From: Labia minor
Lineage: Eukaryota; Arthropoda; Insecta; Dermaptera; Spongiphoridae
Assembly: GCA_963082975.1 (NCBI GenBank)
Contig: OY720350.1
Span: 9,691,488-9,755,487, forward strand
Direction: 5' to 3'
DNA length: 64,000 bases
Positions 1 through 11,480 of this stretch are shown one piece after another; within the stretch, counting starts at the first letter, position 1; every line of letters starts with the position of its first letter. Both the position numbers and the translations under genes were made by a program. The notes below the pieces were generated by a model. The model saw nothing but the letters and a program-made list of their open reading frames with translations, searched no databases and was not told the origin of the DNA.

Positions 1-1164
1 ACCTACCTGCAACATGCGGCAGCCATTTACTATGTGACGTTTTGTGTAATCAAATCACAATTAACTCTAATTACCAAACAATGGTCTCTAGTTAATGTTT
101 CGAAATATTTTAAATTATAATTTTGATAATTGAATAAACAAAAAAGGAAATATTAGAATATAAATTAATTTGAATATAGGTACATATTTTATGACTAACT
201 ATAGCTATTAATTTCTGAAACTTTCTAAACTAACTGAAAACTAATTACTTATATTGAATTATATTTATTGAATATCTTATAAATAATATTTACTACTTAT
301 ACATGATTTGTTTTCATTTTTGTATTTTTCATTTTTCAATAAATTTTAAATTTAAATAAAAATAACTTAATTTTTCAATAAACAAAATATCATAGTTCAT
401 TGTCTACGAAAATAAACTTTTTAACATAATAGTTCAATATAATAGTTAATGATTCTAAAAAAAATAATTAATTTTAAAATATATATTAAAATATTGATGT
501 ATAAATATATGTATTTATAAATTAACTATATCTTTATATAATTTTCACAAAATTGATAAATAAAATTTTCACATATGCAAAAGCGTTAAAAAAGGGTTAC
601 TTCGAACAGTTGAACAATTTAAAAACTTACCCGAGACTTTTGAAGTTTATCATTTAATAATCTAAAATATTCCAAAATAGATATAATAAAAGTTTTGAAA
701 ATATTACAATTTACAAATATAAAAATAGGTTTACTATCAACATTTCATAAATAATAAAATAACTTTTCTTTTGTACTGATCCTACTCACCTCATTTATTC
801 TTTTCTGCATTTTTTACTAGTTTCTAGAATTTAATTTTAAAAAATAATAAAAATATTGTTATTATATATTATTATAAATGTATTTTCAAATACCTATACA
901 GTTCACTACTCTATAATAAATTTTACCACAACAAATTTTAATTTGCCAACAATATTTTGTGTCATATTCTCTTGATATATTGAGTATGCAGATCCTCTTG
1001 GACATTGAAATGACTCTTGAGTTACTCTAATATAAAAACGATACAAAATGCAAGACATTTTGAAAACTATCTTGGTAAACTAATAATAATAAAAAAATTA
1101 ATTTAACTCATTCTAGCTTCAATTAATCTTTTTAGAATTGTTTTCATTCGAAATTGGACAGGGT
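1..1164. other. AT-rich unique DNA, no gene seen
   Basis: Low-complexity A/T-rich sequence with no open frame of coding character, no clear terminal repeats and no tRNA-like promoter. The first 60 bases are more complex but match nothing I recognise. Confidence 0.6.
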
Positions 1165-2645
1165 TTAGGCAGAAAATAGTAATAATAATGAAAATAAGAG
1201 AATTTCAACACTTGACGATGAAAATTGGGTAAGGAAGATGATTAAAGTATTATTCCCGAATGGAAATAAGGTACAAATTAAGCGCCCAATTCTTTTCGTT
1301 CTAAGATATTAGAAATACTTCACTACATAAAACCTGAAGAGAGAAGGAAAACATCTCTAAACCGGAAAAACTGCAGGCCCAGACGGGATATCTCAATATT
1401 GAAAAAAATAATTAAAGACCATCCGAAAAGACTGTTGGATGTGTACACTGAGTGTCTCAGAACGGGCTCCTTTCCAAAGCAGTGGAAGAAATAATTTTTT
1501 TTTTTTTTTTTTGGAAGATAGTGTACGAAGATCTGTTGTAAGTCCCATTACCGGAAGATGCAAATATAGTATGTTCGACAGTATAATTGTAATCGAAAAA
1601 ATAAAAGAAAACGTGCTAGAAGTAAAGATGCAAGAGGTTACCACCATAATAGAGAGATGGTTAAACAGCAGAGGACTAGAAAAGGTGGTAGGTAAAGACA
1701 GAGGCCGTATTGGTAAACAAAAGAAGAAATTATCGAACTCCAAGACTAACCATAAATGGAATGTCAATAAATTGGAAAAACCAGATGACATACCTCAGAG
1801 GTAGATGTATCATTTGAACTTCACGTAATTAAGGTGTCGACAAGGTAGCCGTGATAGCCGGAAAACTCTCCCGATTGATGCCTCACATTGGTGGCCCAGG
1901 AGAAAAGAAAAGTAAGTTGTACGCCAGTGTGGTTCACTAAATAATCTTTTACTCTGAGCCAGCCTGGGTCGACGCAATGACTAAAATGGCGTATAGTAAT
2001 AAGATGTTGTCTGTCAATTAACGTTGAGATTGCACAGAATTGACGAGTGCAGTGACAGTTGGCGGGCATACCCTCAATTGAGTGGGAAAGAGCTGAAATA
2101 TTCCAGGAACTTCAACTGAAAAAGAAAATCAAAACGTGAGGAAAAGACTTTTTATAAAATGGCAAAAGAGGGAGGATTAAGACACACACGTCCGGACGTT
2201 AGACCTATCTATATATTAATATCTAATCTGAAGAAATGGATGAATAGGAAGTATGGCGATTTAATTACTTCCTAACACAGGCACGAACTGGTCACAGACG
2301 CTTTAGAAAATATCTCTACCATTTTAAAACATCAAATGGGGAGGACTTTCTAGATTATCTGGGGGAATTAGACAATGCAGGCATACCATCATTCTCTGCA
2401 AAAAGTGGACGGCGGAAAGAAAAAGCCCTGCATGGGGTGACTGAAAATTTAGGAGAATTATTGGTCGTAAGTGATCCTCATAACTGGAAAGTCATAGAAA
2501 AATTTGATGAGAAGAAAAGCAGCTCAGCTGAGATAACCAGCAAATAAGGGAAAGCCCCAGACTGATAATGAAGGTGATTCCGTTCCAGTCGGATGAGGGT
2601 GGAAGTCAAGAGGTTTTTGGCGGATAGTTAGTAACCCAGAAGTTC
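1165..2645 (+). pseudogene. Decayed non-LTR retrotransposon (R1/Jockey-like) reverse transcriptase
   Basis: Broken frames spell successive pieces of a LINE reverse transcriptase. Around 1200-1290 is a thumb-upstream segment (DDENWVRKMIK-like). At about 1361-1396 is the palm motif TGKTAGPDGISQ (the family signature is GK-x-x-GPDGI). At about 1846-1935 is KLSRLMPHIGGPGEKK followed by KLYASVVH, a C-terminal RT segment typical of R1/Jockey-like elements. At about 2205-2270 is NLKKWMNRKYGDLITS. The rest, with degenerate Cys/His positions, runs to about 2560. Stops, frameshifts and a T run at 1495-1512 interrupt it, so it cannot make an active enzyme. Assignment to the R1/Jockey group rests on remembered family motifs; the exact clade is uncertain. 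Confidence 0.8.
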
Positions 2646-3274
2646 GCATAACCTAAAAATTAAATGTATATACTTATACTTGGAAGGATATTTTCAATTA
2701 TTAGTTGGGTTATAATTATATTAAAATCTAAAGAAATTTTATGAAATTATAATTTGAAAAAAAGAAAAATTATTAAGTAATACATTTAAAATTATTATCT
2801 TTTATTAATAGCAAATTATTAAAATTGAGTGTATAAGGATATAATGATTATAAATGCATAGAAATATTATTTAAATAAATTTTAAATATAAAATATACCA
2901 TATATGTATAGTACAATGGAAATATATAACTTGGATTTTTTTTTTTATATTTAAATACATAAATATATATTCTAGAAAATAATTTTTTTCAAATTACAAA
3001 TTTAGAAAACTAGAACTAAATGGATTCATATATTTGATAAAATAAAATTATTCAATTATTATCTTTAAAAAAAGAGTAACAAAACAAAATAAATGCATTG
3101 GTTGGAAATTGTCATTGTTTTTTCAGCTGGACTAGTCAACTTCACGTGAAATTATATTATATCCCTAGATAAATAAATGATAAATAAATAAATAATAATT
3201 CAATAAATTGGTTGCGCAAATCCATTTTAATAAAATATTACAATTATTAAAGCTTTGGTGGTTGTTATTATTTA
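2646..3274. other. AT-rich spacer, nothing recognised
   Basis: A/T-rich sequence with short homopolymers and AAAT-type simple repeats around 3170-3200. No supportable feature. Confidence 0.6.
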
Positions 3275-3840
3275 TAAGGGGATTTTGTAAATAAAACCAC
3301 ATATTGATATTTGTTATTGTAAATTTATTCAAAAAATACAAAAAATATACACAACGTTTCGATTGCTACTTCTGCAATCGTTATCAAGCGACTGCACTGT
3401 TCGAGCGTCCAGTAACGAGTGACCACTGATACTTAATATAAGACCTAGGTCGCCAGCCAGATGGCGCTCGGAACGTCCAAAAATCTTTTGCTTAAGTTTA
3501 ATATTAATATAATAAATAATGTAAAATTAAAGAACTCAATTTATTCATAAATTAATTGTTGTTCACGTTTGTTTATAATCTTTAAATTAATTGTTTAAGA
3601 ATAATTATTTTTTCTCCTGTAATTTTGAATTTGTAAGCACGTTCCGAGTGCCATCTGGTTGGCAACCTAGATCTTATATTAAATATCAGTCGTCACTCAT
3701 CACAGGACGCTCGAACAGTCCGTTCGCTTGATAACGATTTTAGAAGTAGCAATCGAAACGTTGTGTATATTTTTTGTATTTTTTGAATAAATTTACAATA
3801 ACAAATATCAATATGTGGTTTTATTTACAAAATTCCCTTA
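3275..3840. mobile_element. Foldback element 1 (long inverted arms)
   Basis: Two arms of about 202 bp, 3275-3476 and 3639-3840, are imperfect reverse complements separated by about 162 bp of A/T-rich sequence. The outer ends read TAAGGG...CCCTTA. Each arm holds a TTGATAACGATT-type stretch, a short hairpin, then GAAACGTTGTG. No coding sequence is present. It is best described as a foldback or MITE-like non-autonomous element; the arm sequence may come from a retroelement end. No clear target-site duplication was found. Confidence 0.75.
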
Positions 3841-3919
3841 AAAATATTACAATTTTTCCTACAGAGCTGATACAATCTCAGATTCTACAATACACAAATA
3901 TATATAAAAGATATATATA

Positions 3920-4190
3920 CAGGGCTGGGTCGTTCTCCTCAATTTTTAAAGAACTCGATACAGTTACAAGTTCCTGGAACGCGTTACTCTAAAGTTACAG
4001 TTCCTTAAAAAAAATCTTTCTTTTTTTACTTGAGGTAGCTTCGAGGAGCATACCTGGCTAAACGATTTAAGCTCTTTAAAACATTTTTATTTCATAAATA
4101 AATTACTTTTAAGGAATATCCGAGATGGACTACTCTCAGTAACGTGCTCGGGGAACGCCGTTACTTGTAACGCGTTACTGGCCAGCCCTG
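3920..4190. mobile_element. hAT-type MITE
   Basis: Terminal inverted repeats CAGGGCTGG...CCAGCCCTG. Both halves carry the GTAACGCGTTAC motif typical of some hAT non-autonomous families. It is flanked on both sides by TATATATA, compatible with an 8-bp duplication, but the flank is simple sequence so this is weak. No transposase. Confidence 0.8.
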
Positions 4191-5064
4191 TATATATATA
4201 TATATCAAATTAACCTACTAATATCAGTGATAAAACATTTCATTATATTTTTTCTGATTCAATTTATAAAGAAAAAAAATTTCATTCATTTTTTTTCTAT
4301 GTTAAAATTGGAAATTGACTCAAAATAAATTTACATATTCTAGAATTTGTTAGTTTTTTTTCTTTTTTTTTTATGTATCTCACATCACAACCACTTTCTC
4401 TTTCTCTCTCGTTGTCTCTTTATTCGAAGAGTACGGAAGCAATAAATATAAACAATAAGCTTTTTTCGCGAGGATGTCGGCGTCATGGAAAATTTATTAG
4501 CTTCCAATGGAGACGCATGGCGGAATAAGAAGCATAACCGAGATTCGAACGGAATACAGAACAAGATTTTGAAATTTGTCGCAAATATATAAAGATTCAA
4601 ACTCAGACTGAAAAATTACATTTATAACGTCAACATTTTATTGCCTATCTTATATATATATATATATAATTTTTATTTTTCATTTTATTTGTTTTCCTTT
4701 TTGTGATATTTTGAATATGAAATGTTTGGATATTAAACAAAAAATATTCGACAAAACAAAATCGATTTGGATAAAATAAAGAAATATATAAAACCCTTAT
4801 TTTTTAAAGCAGCTTTTAAATTTTATTTATTTATATGTAAATACATTTCAGCGTAATGTGTAAAACGATAGACATATTATATTTTTAAACACTTTTATTT
4901 TCTTATTTTTCTTTTTAGATTAGGGACATAGATCCAACATTGGTAAATCGTAATCCTAGCTGATAGTAATTGTCAAAATAGTTAAAAATAAATAATTAAA
5001 AATTAATTTATTTATTGAAATCAAATCAAAAGGGATAAAAATTAAAATATATAAAACAATTATT
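4191..5064. other. AT-rich spacer with one higher-complexity island
   Basis: 4380-4610 is more complex (pyrimidine tract, then mixed sequence) with short open frames on the minus strand that look non-coding. (TA)n lies near 4652-4668. The remainder is A/T-rich with nothing recognisable. Confidence 0.5.
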
Positions 5065-5500
5065 ATATGGGTGTGAGGCATGGTCTATGACCTTAGGAGG
5101 CGAGAATAGATTTGAGAATAGGATTCTGCGAAGCATTTATGGGCCAAAGAAAGATGAGTTCACCGGGGAATGGCGGAGACTGCATAACGAGGAATTGCAT
5201 GACCTCTATGCATCTCTAAAAATAGTTAGAATTATAAAATCGAGAAGGCTGCAGTGGACAGGACACGTGGCTATAATGGGGGAGGAAAGAATGGCGAAAA
5301 ATATATTGGTGGGGAGACCGAGTGAGAAACGCCCGCTTGGAAGACCAAGGACGCGGTGGGTGGATAATGTAGGAAGGGACATGAGAGAGATGGGAGAGGA
5401 TAGGGATTGGAGGGTTAGAATAGGGACACTTGGAGAAGTGTGGTTGCTGCGGCCTAGAACTTTCGAGTTCCGTAGAGCTACAGAGATAGATAGATAGATC
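5065..5500 (+). pseudogene. LINE 3' end (RTE/CR1-like) with (GATA)n tail
   Basis: An open frame encodes the C-terminal region that follows the RT palm in many RTE/CR1/Jockey-type LINEs. In order: YGCEAWSM, NRILRSIYGP, GEWRRLHNEEL, IKSRRLQWTGHV, then KRPLGRPRTRWVDNV. The frame is open but the RT and endonuclease are missing, so this is a 5'-truncated copy. It ends in a short GATA repeat (5485-5500), consistent with RTE-like elements whose tails are microsatellites rather than poly(A). A second copy lies at 29795-30500 on the other strand with the same tail. Confidence 0.85.
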
Positions 5501-5860
5501 GAAATGAAATCAAAAGAATAAAAAAAACACAATATAATTATTTAATACTTGTAGGTAGGTAATACTTAATTAATATTCAATTTAATTTATTTATTACACC
5601 ATAATTTTTTTATAATTATCATGAAAAAACTATTATTGCATTCAATTATCAATATTAAGCGTTAAGCCTAATATATAAGTGGTGGGAACGCAACGGAAAT
5701 TATGATAGAATATTAAAGGGAGCACATTTAAATGTATTATAGGGATAGGAGAGACTGGCATATAAAAATGATTTGTTGTTCACTAATAAGTTTTGTAGAA
5801 ATCACATACAACTGATATAAGAGTAAAGGCAATAGATTAACAATGTATTGAAATATTAAA
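5501..5860. other. AT-rich spacer
   Basis: 5680-5830 has higher complexity and a broken frame that could be a degraded retroelement, but I cannot place it. Otherwise nothing seen. Confidence 0.4.
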
Positions 5861-6502
5861 TAAGTTGACCTGTGGCAAGGTCCAAACCGACCGACGGTTT
5901 GAAGTAAATTAATTTCCAGCTACAGAAACAATTTCAAATAATTTTAATATATCTATTAATGTAATAAAAAACATATAGGCATATAACATAAATATTTTTA
6001 ATTTTATTTTATTTATAATATATGTATATATTTATATGTAAGACCAGGCTGTAACGTCATGAATGGCTGGATGACGTCATATAATTTTAAATCAAGAAAA
6101 AACTAATAAATATGATTTTCCCGAGAATAAAACCAATACAAAGTGCATGATTCGTGGTGATATATAAAAAAATCTCCTCATGTGAAATTTGGTGTGAAAA
6201 TAACCCTTCCCTTCCTATCGTCGATCGCTAATACTACCACTTCCGGTTCACGGATTTGCACCAAAAGTTGATCAATTCATCCCACTGATGCATTAAGTAA
6301 ATATACCAAATTTCATCAAAATCGGTTGAGCCGTTCAGGCTGTACACATCTATACGGACGGACAGACGGACGGACAGACATCATGCTAAAAATACTTTTT
6401 TCTGTTTAGAAAATGCATGATTCGTGGAGATATGTAAAAATCTCCACATGTGAAATTTGGTGTGAAAACAATACCTCCCTTACTATCGTCGGTCGGTAAA
6501 AA
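5861..6502 (-). mobile_element. HINE-like element, family A, full-length copy
   Basis: Read on the minus strand: T-rich edge, TTTACCGACCGACGATAGTA, then CACACCAAATTTCACATGTG, a (GTCY)n microsatellite, GGCTCAACCGATTTTGATG, a GACGTCA-containing middle, then GTCGGTCGGTT and a hairpin (here with a mismatch, GACCTTGCCACAGGTC). The paired ACCGACCGAC/GTCGGTCGGT are subterminal inverted repeats. This architecture matches Helentron-associated interspersed elements (rolling-circle, insertion between T and T without duplication). It carries no Rep/helicase, so it is non-autonomous. Confidence 0.75.
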
Positions 6503-7158
6503 TTATAAAATTAAGAAAAATAACCCTATAATCCACCATTTTAATAAAAAATTAAATAATAAGAAAATTGAATCTTATATTACATTATTTATATTAGAAA
6601 ATGAAAATGGAAATAATATTTTGATTACAAACATAGGTAAAGTTAACTTTTTTCCAATTTGGACCAAAACTAATCTAATCTGCTTGTAACATCGCCTTCC
6701 TTTCTTAGAATAATCTTCAATCACATCCACTCTAGGTTGTTATTTCCTTTCTCAGAAACGCGATTGACAAGATTTACTTTGATTGAAAGATGATCCCTCT
6801 TTATCCCTCTTTTTTTACCTTTTTCTTGTTTAATTTTATTCTACCATCGAATTCATGTTGTCTTACTAAAAAGTTAACCAATTCTGTTAACAATGTTTTA
6901 CATTATATTATAAAAAAGATGATTTTTGTTTCATTTTTATGAATTTTAAAATCATTTAATCCCCTATCTAAACAAGAGGACCTCCTAAGATTATTTTATT
7001 AAACTATACAAGTTTCAATAAATTGTTTTTGACCATAGAAAAAAATTAAAATATATCATATACATATCTAGGATATAGGGGCTTGTATCTAAATAGGAGG
7101 GCAGGTTAGGGTTGCCAAGTCTATAAAGTTCCAAAAAATTACAAGCTTAAAAAATAAG
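6503..7158. other. AT-rich spacer
   Basis: Follows the family A copy. An open frame here is A/T composition only. No repeats or RNA signals recognised. Confidence 0.5.
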
Positions 7159-7261
7159 CGGGAGTGTCCTCCCCTAGACTTTCCCGCATATAAATAGGTA
7201 TAAATGAATGAATATTTAGAATGTAATAAAGTGCTACTTCCGGTTAACTGATATTTTAAAT

Positions 7262-7796
7262 GTAAAAAAAAACAGATATGGATATAATATAAATATTTTT
7301 AATTTTATTTTATATATAATATATAAGGGCTGGCTGTGACGTCATGAAGTGCTGGGTGACGTCATATAATTTTAAATTAAGAAAAAACTAATGAAGATGA
7401 TTTTTCTCGAGGATAAAACCAATACAAAGTCCATAACACGTGGAGATATGTCCTCACGTGAAATTTGATATGAAAATAACCCTTCACTTCCTCTCTTCGA
7501 TCGGCAATTCTAGCACTTCCGGTTTCCGGATTTGCACTAAAAGTTGATCAATTCATCCTACTGATGTATTAAGTAAATATACCAAATTTCATCAAAATCC
7601 GTTGAGCCGTTCAGGCTGTATACATCTATACGGACGTACGGACAGACGGACGGACGGACGGACAGACATCATGCTAAAATTACTTTTTTCTGTTAAGAAA
7701 ATGCATGATTCGTGGAGATATGTACCTAAAAATATCCATAGGTGAAATTTGGTGTGAAAACAATACCTCCCTTACTATCGTCGGTCGGTAAAAAAG
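7262..7796 (-). mobile_element. HINE-like family A copy nested in family C
   Basis: Matches the 5861-6502 copy from the T-rich 5' edge (TTTTTTACCGACCGACGATA) through the (GTCY)n tract and the GACGTCA region, but the hairpin-bearing 3' end is missing. It is more diverged than the full copies (extra cytosines and small indels), suggesting an older insertion or a sister subfamily. Confidence 0.65.
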
Positions 7797-8089
7797 AAAC
7801 GCTACTTGTATAGGTAAAATGTCACTTCCGGTAGTCAAATCATGATGAAATTTGGTATCTCAATTTTTTTCATATTTTTAAATCTATATACAAAATATGA
7901 AGCAAATATCTCGAAGCAAACTGGTACTTTACTTGAAAGGTAAACGCAATCAGTGTAGGTAAAGTACCACTTCCGGTTAACCGATTTTGACGAAATTTTG
8001 ATAGAAATCTACAAACTGTGAATAATATCGGTGTACCAAATTTCGAAGTCCTAGCTTGATTAGTTTTTGAGTAAATTTGCTTACAGACA

Positions 8090-8120
<31 letters not shown>

Positions 8121-8140
8121 CATACATACATACACACACA
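8090..8140. repeat. (CATA)n/(CA)n microsatellite
   Basis: About ten CATA units followed by CACACACA. It occupies the central microsatellite position of the family C element. Confidence 0.95.
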
Positions 8141-8308
8141 CAGACATAATTCGAAAAATGGTATTTTCCGACTCAGGGAGGTCTAAAACGTCAAGATCTA
8201 TCGAAATCTCGAAGTCGAAATTTTTGACGATTCCAATACTTCCCTTATACGAAGTATGCGGGAAAGTAATTATACGAAGTATGCGGGAAAGTAAAAATTA
8301 GGTACACT

Positions 8309-8602
8309 TAGGGCAGTCGAGACATTTTACCTTTTTTTAAGAACCATGTTAAAAAAAGTCGAAAATATTTAAGATAAGACACTGATCGCAAATACATTTT
8401 ACCTCTTTTTTTTATAACCGTGGTGAATCGACACCAAAGATGTCCTCGACAAATCTTAATTTTTGATGGGATAAAAAAAATTGGAGAAACGTTGAACGAA
8501 GTATTTAGAGCTCAAAGGAGAGACTAGTTTGAAAAATAAAATAATTTTTTATCCAAAAACCTGTGTTTCATTCAAAAAGTCATGGATTATTGATCTGCCC
8601 TA
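8309..8602. mobile_element. hAT-like MITE
   Basis: Edges read TTAGGGCAGTC and GATCTGCCCTA, an inverted repeat of about 8-10 bp. The inside contains CATTTTACCTTTTTTTAAG next to GAACCATGTT, a module shared with other MITEs here (34086, 45547, 47135). A flanking 8-bp duplication is not clear. Confidence 0.55.
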
Positions 8603-9209
8603 GTATCTTCTAAAATTTTAACATATTATATTGTTTCATGATCCGGAGAATCCAATCATCACTTTAGAATTTTTTGACTATATGTCTATCTGTCTGCCTA
8701 AAGAAATTTTAATATTTTAAACTCAAAATTGGTTTAATAGATTACTATGAAATTTCAGCAGCATATCATAATATATATATAAAAATTAATTTACAGAAAA
8801 TAAAATATTTTAAAAAATCTTTTGAATCATTTTAATATTATTTATTTTTTTATATATATTTTCAATTCATTGTTATAAATTTTATCTAATCTTATCTAAT
8901 TTTATATTTTTCTAGGCGTGAGAGATGGGATAAGTTTTCGAGTTGGTCTTTTTCTAATCTACAATATAAATCAACCATTTATTGCAATAACTTCGAGGTC
9001 AGTATTTCTTATTGATTTTTAATTCTATTTCAATTTATTTATTTTAAAATTTTATAATCTAATATGTTATTTTTACTTCAATTTCATGTTACAATCTTCG
9101 TTCCTCCTATTGGATGTTGATTTGAATTTTTGATTATTTTCTCCATTCCTGATGATGTCATTAAATTATCTACATACATCAAATGTAAGAAATATATAAG
9201 TAATAAATA
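8603..9209. other. AT-rich spacer
   Basis: No coding, RNA or repeat feature that I can support. Some homopolymer-rich stretches. Confidence 0.5.
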
Positions 9210-9210
9210 A

Positions 9211-9795
9211 AGGGTGTTTCAATAAGAAAGCAAGATTTCAGTGTTCAATAAAATATGGTTTTCTATAGCAAAGTATTGACAAATTTATTGATTTAGGAAA
9301 TATACATTTGGGAATTATGTATGAAACAAAATATCTTATAAATGGGCGACATGGCTTTGCTGGCATATGCGTACCCTTTTGACAAAATTTTCAATAACGC
9401 TATTGAATACATGTGATGGTATTTCATTGATACAACATCTAATTTCGGCTTTCAATGCTTTCATGGATGCAGGCTTATTATCCATTATACATAAACCTGT
9501 GACTTCAGATAACCACACAGACAGAAGTCTAAAGGTTAAAGCGCAAGAGTTTGGAGACCAATTATGGTCACCAAATCGGGAAATGACACAACCAGGAGCA
9601 AACTTGCTTTATCTATTAACAAAGCCATCGAGGGCCAATGAGCCAATGATTTTGTTTACAAAACCAGCAGGTAGCTCAAAGATCCAATTGGTGAATTTTC
9701 TTCGCTGTTCATGGTCTACTGGCAGAAGTTGTTGAGTTAGTTGGATTTTGTAGGCATGGAGCTTTAAATCTTTATTGATAATTCGCTAAAGAGTG
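9211..9795 (-). pseudogene. Tc3-like (IS630/Tc1-mariner) transposase relic
   Basis: Minus-strand translation gives a broken DDE transposase. HAYKIQLTQQLLPVDHEQRR and FELPAGFVNKIIGS come from the catalytic core approach. After deletions, LKAEIRCCINEIPSHVF, VIENFVKRV and HVAHL follow from the C-terminus. One edge (9211 onward) begins AGGGTGTTTCAATAAG, like the terminal repeat of this group. Internal stops and deletions make it inactive; no catalytic triad can be reconstructed. Related sequences are commonly annotated as Tc3-like in insects and spiders. Confidence 0.7.
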
Positions 9796-9819
9796 AGTAA
9801 ATGAAGAGAGGTTTATATA

Positions 9820-10102
9820 AAAAAAAAACCTCTGACTTTTGTACGTCCTACGCAAGGACAACGCCTATCAAGTCAGTTATATCAAGTAGGTGTCCTATGA
9901 TCAGTAGAACGAGTCCTATCAACCTTTATCTTGATTTTCTTGATCGGAGGCGCTACTTTTTATCAAGTAGCTATTCCCCAATGTTGATCCCGGAGGCTGG
10001 GTTGACTCCGTCCCATAGACCCCAGCTAGAGATATTCCCTTGCCAGGCCCGAGACTTGAACCAAGGACCAGCGAAGCTAGCCTCTCACCCAATGGCGTCT
10101 GA
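9820..10102 (-). mobile_element. tRNA-derived SINE, full-length copy with target-site duplication
   Basis: Starts (minus strand) CAGACGCCATTGGGTGAGAG and carries a pol III B-box-like GGTTCAAGTCTCG (about 10050-10062). It has a body containing GGGACGGAGTCAACCCAG and ends in a T run. Flanked by an 11-bp direct repeat AGGTTTATATA (9809-9819 and 10103-10113), the hallmark of LINE-mediated insertion. Other copies: 58037-58303, 28209-28485 and a fragment at 15950-16130. Confidence 0.85.
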
Positions 10103-10189
10103 AGGTTTATATATTAATATTAATATACCGTTTGAAATAAAATTTATGTAAAGTTATTACATTCATACTTACAATAAAATATTATGTAT

Positions 10190-10440
10190 CACTCTTGTGG
10201 TACTGAGGGTAGAGTTGCTGCTCTTTAAGTACTCGAGGCACCGAAGAAAATGGATGTACGAAAAGTATAATAATTGTAAAATATAAAATTTCTTTTTATA
10301 ATCCTTGAATGCACTGATGAAGATGTCGGAGCTTTCTTGATGAGGACAAACGGGTTTCTTTCGTGCCTCAGGCAAAACGTCGTTCAATTAACAGAATAAA
10401 TCAGATAGCATCTGGACGCTCGTTTCATTTTAACCCTTTT
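10190..10440 (+). other. Retroelement-like relic with GATGA...AAAACGTCG module
   Basis: Contains ACTGATGAAGATGTCGG, then a hairpin-capable GC-richer stretch, then GGCAAAACGTCG. Such 'CTGATGA, stem, GAAACGTCG' strings are common near the ends of Penelope-like and related retroelements, where they derive from hammerhead-type ribozymes. The core here is degenerate. No RT sequence lies next to it. Confidence 0.3.
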
Positions 10441-11312
10441 CCTCTTTATATATATATTTTTATTTATTTATTTATTTTGTTATTCTTTATTTTCTTTTAT
10501 AATTATTTCCGTATTCCTTTTTATTAAATTTATAAATTTATTAAATATGCTCTATTACTTCTTTTTTCAATACAATTCTAGTGTTTTCTATACATAATTT
10601 CAAAGGGGTGATAAACTTTATATTTTAAATTCAAATTAAAAAAGCTCTTTCGTTACAAAATCAAAATTTTGAATTTCATCTTATCTATTACGTAGGTATA
10701 TTTTTATCAGTATTTTTTTTTTAATTTTATAAATTATGTTACTATTATATGTAAAACTATTGTAAGTATTCAAAACATTCATGTTATTTTTATGTTACGG
10801 CAACCTTGGATGTTACAATCACAAAGTTAAGCCTATTATCAATCCGTATGTTGCTAAATTTATAAAATCCATCTTAAATGTTTATTAAACACGAATGGAG
10901 TAATTAAATCAAACCGAAACTAAATTTCAGTTTATATAGGAATAGTGTCGGTTGAGAAGGCGTATTGTCATTGCCCGACAACACCGCCACCCTGGCGTTT
11001 ACTTGTTTTTCCATCACTGTATATCCAATCAAAATGAATATTGAAAGATTCAAATATAATAATTAAATATGTAATATATAAATAAATAAATCCACAGTTG
11101 ATTTTATTTTTCTATCAAAATATTTGTTTCTAAGAGAATTGACAATCTTTAAAAAACTCAATGCAAAGATAAGTATCATTTGAAAAAAATAAAAATTAGT
11201 CATATTATAAATCATATAAATAAAAAAAAAAAGATTTTCTATATAATAAATATCTATCATTTTGATCTACAGGATATTAACAAAAGAAAAAAAAAAAAAA
11301 AGAAAAAACTAC
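10441..11312. other. AT-rich spacer with small complex island
   Basis: 10920-11030 is higher complexity (centred on CATTGCCCGACAACACCGCC), unique in the window, without coding signature. The rest is A/T-rich. Confidence 0.4.
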
Positions 11313-11480
11313 TAGCCGTTTAAAGACAAATAGCGGTCAACTGCCATTGCGGATGTCCAGTGATTGATGAAGGACCTCTTCAGAGCTCCAAATGGCCACC
11401 TTGCTTTATGACGTCGGTCATTTTACATGACATTTGGCCCTGGATAAAAAAAATATGATACGTAAAGGTGACCTAAATAA
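11313..11480. promoter_or_regulatory. Unique island, possible non-coding regulatory DNA
   Basis: A 150-bp unique segment of balanced composition in A/T-rich surroundings, with TTTATGACGTCGG and TTTTACATGAC (homeodomain/CREB-like words). No frame on either strand looks coding. Regulatory function is inferred only from composition. Confidence 0.2.

Larger units (their letters stand above)
7159..8297 (-). mobile_element. HINE-like element, family C (composite, contains a family A copy)
   Basis: One edge carries hairpin GGGAGTGTCCTCCC (7160-7173) followed by ACTTTCCCGCATA (7178-7190). The other edge carries TATGCGGGAAAGT (8280-8292), its reverse complement. The layout of subterminal inverted repeats plus one edge hairpin equals that of families A and B. 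The microsatellite is (CATA)n at about 8090-8135. The end unit (ttatacgaagtatgcgggaaagt) is repeated in tandem at about 8246-8269 and 8270-8293. A family A-like copy is nested inside. Confidence 0.7.

Noticed and set aside
1393-1804. 132- and 121-codon frames on opposite strands
   Set aside because: They span a decayed LINE and its T run; the true RT signal shifts between frames.
7870-8139. 89-codon minus-strand frame
   Set aside because: Its start is the (CATA)n microsatellite (MCVCMYVCMY) inside a HINE-like element.
8080-8140. CRISPR-like or satellite array
   Set aside because: Simple (CATA)n microsatellite without spacers.
9801-10151. 116-codon plus-strand frame
   Set aside because: It is the antisense of a SINE; the B box and target duplication explain the sequence.
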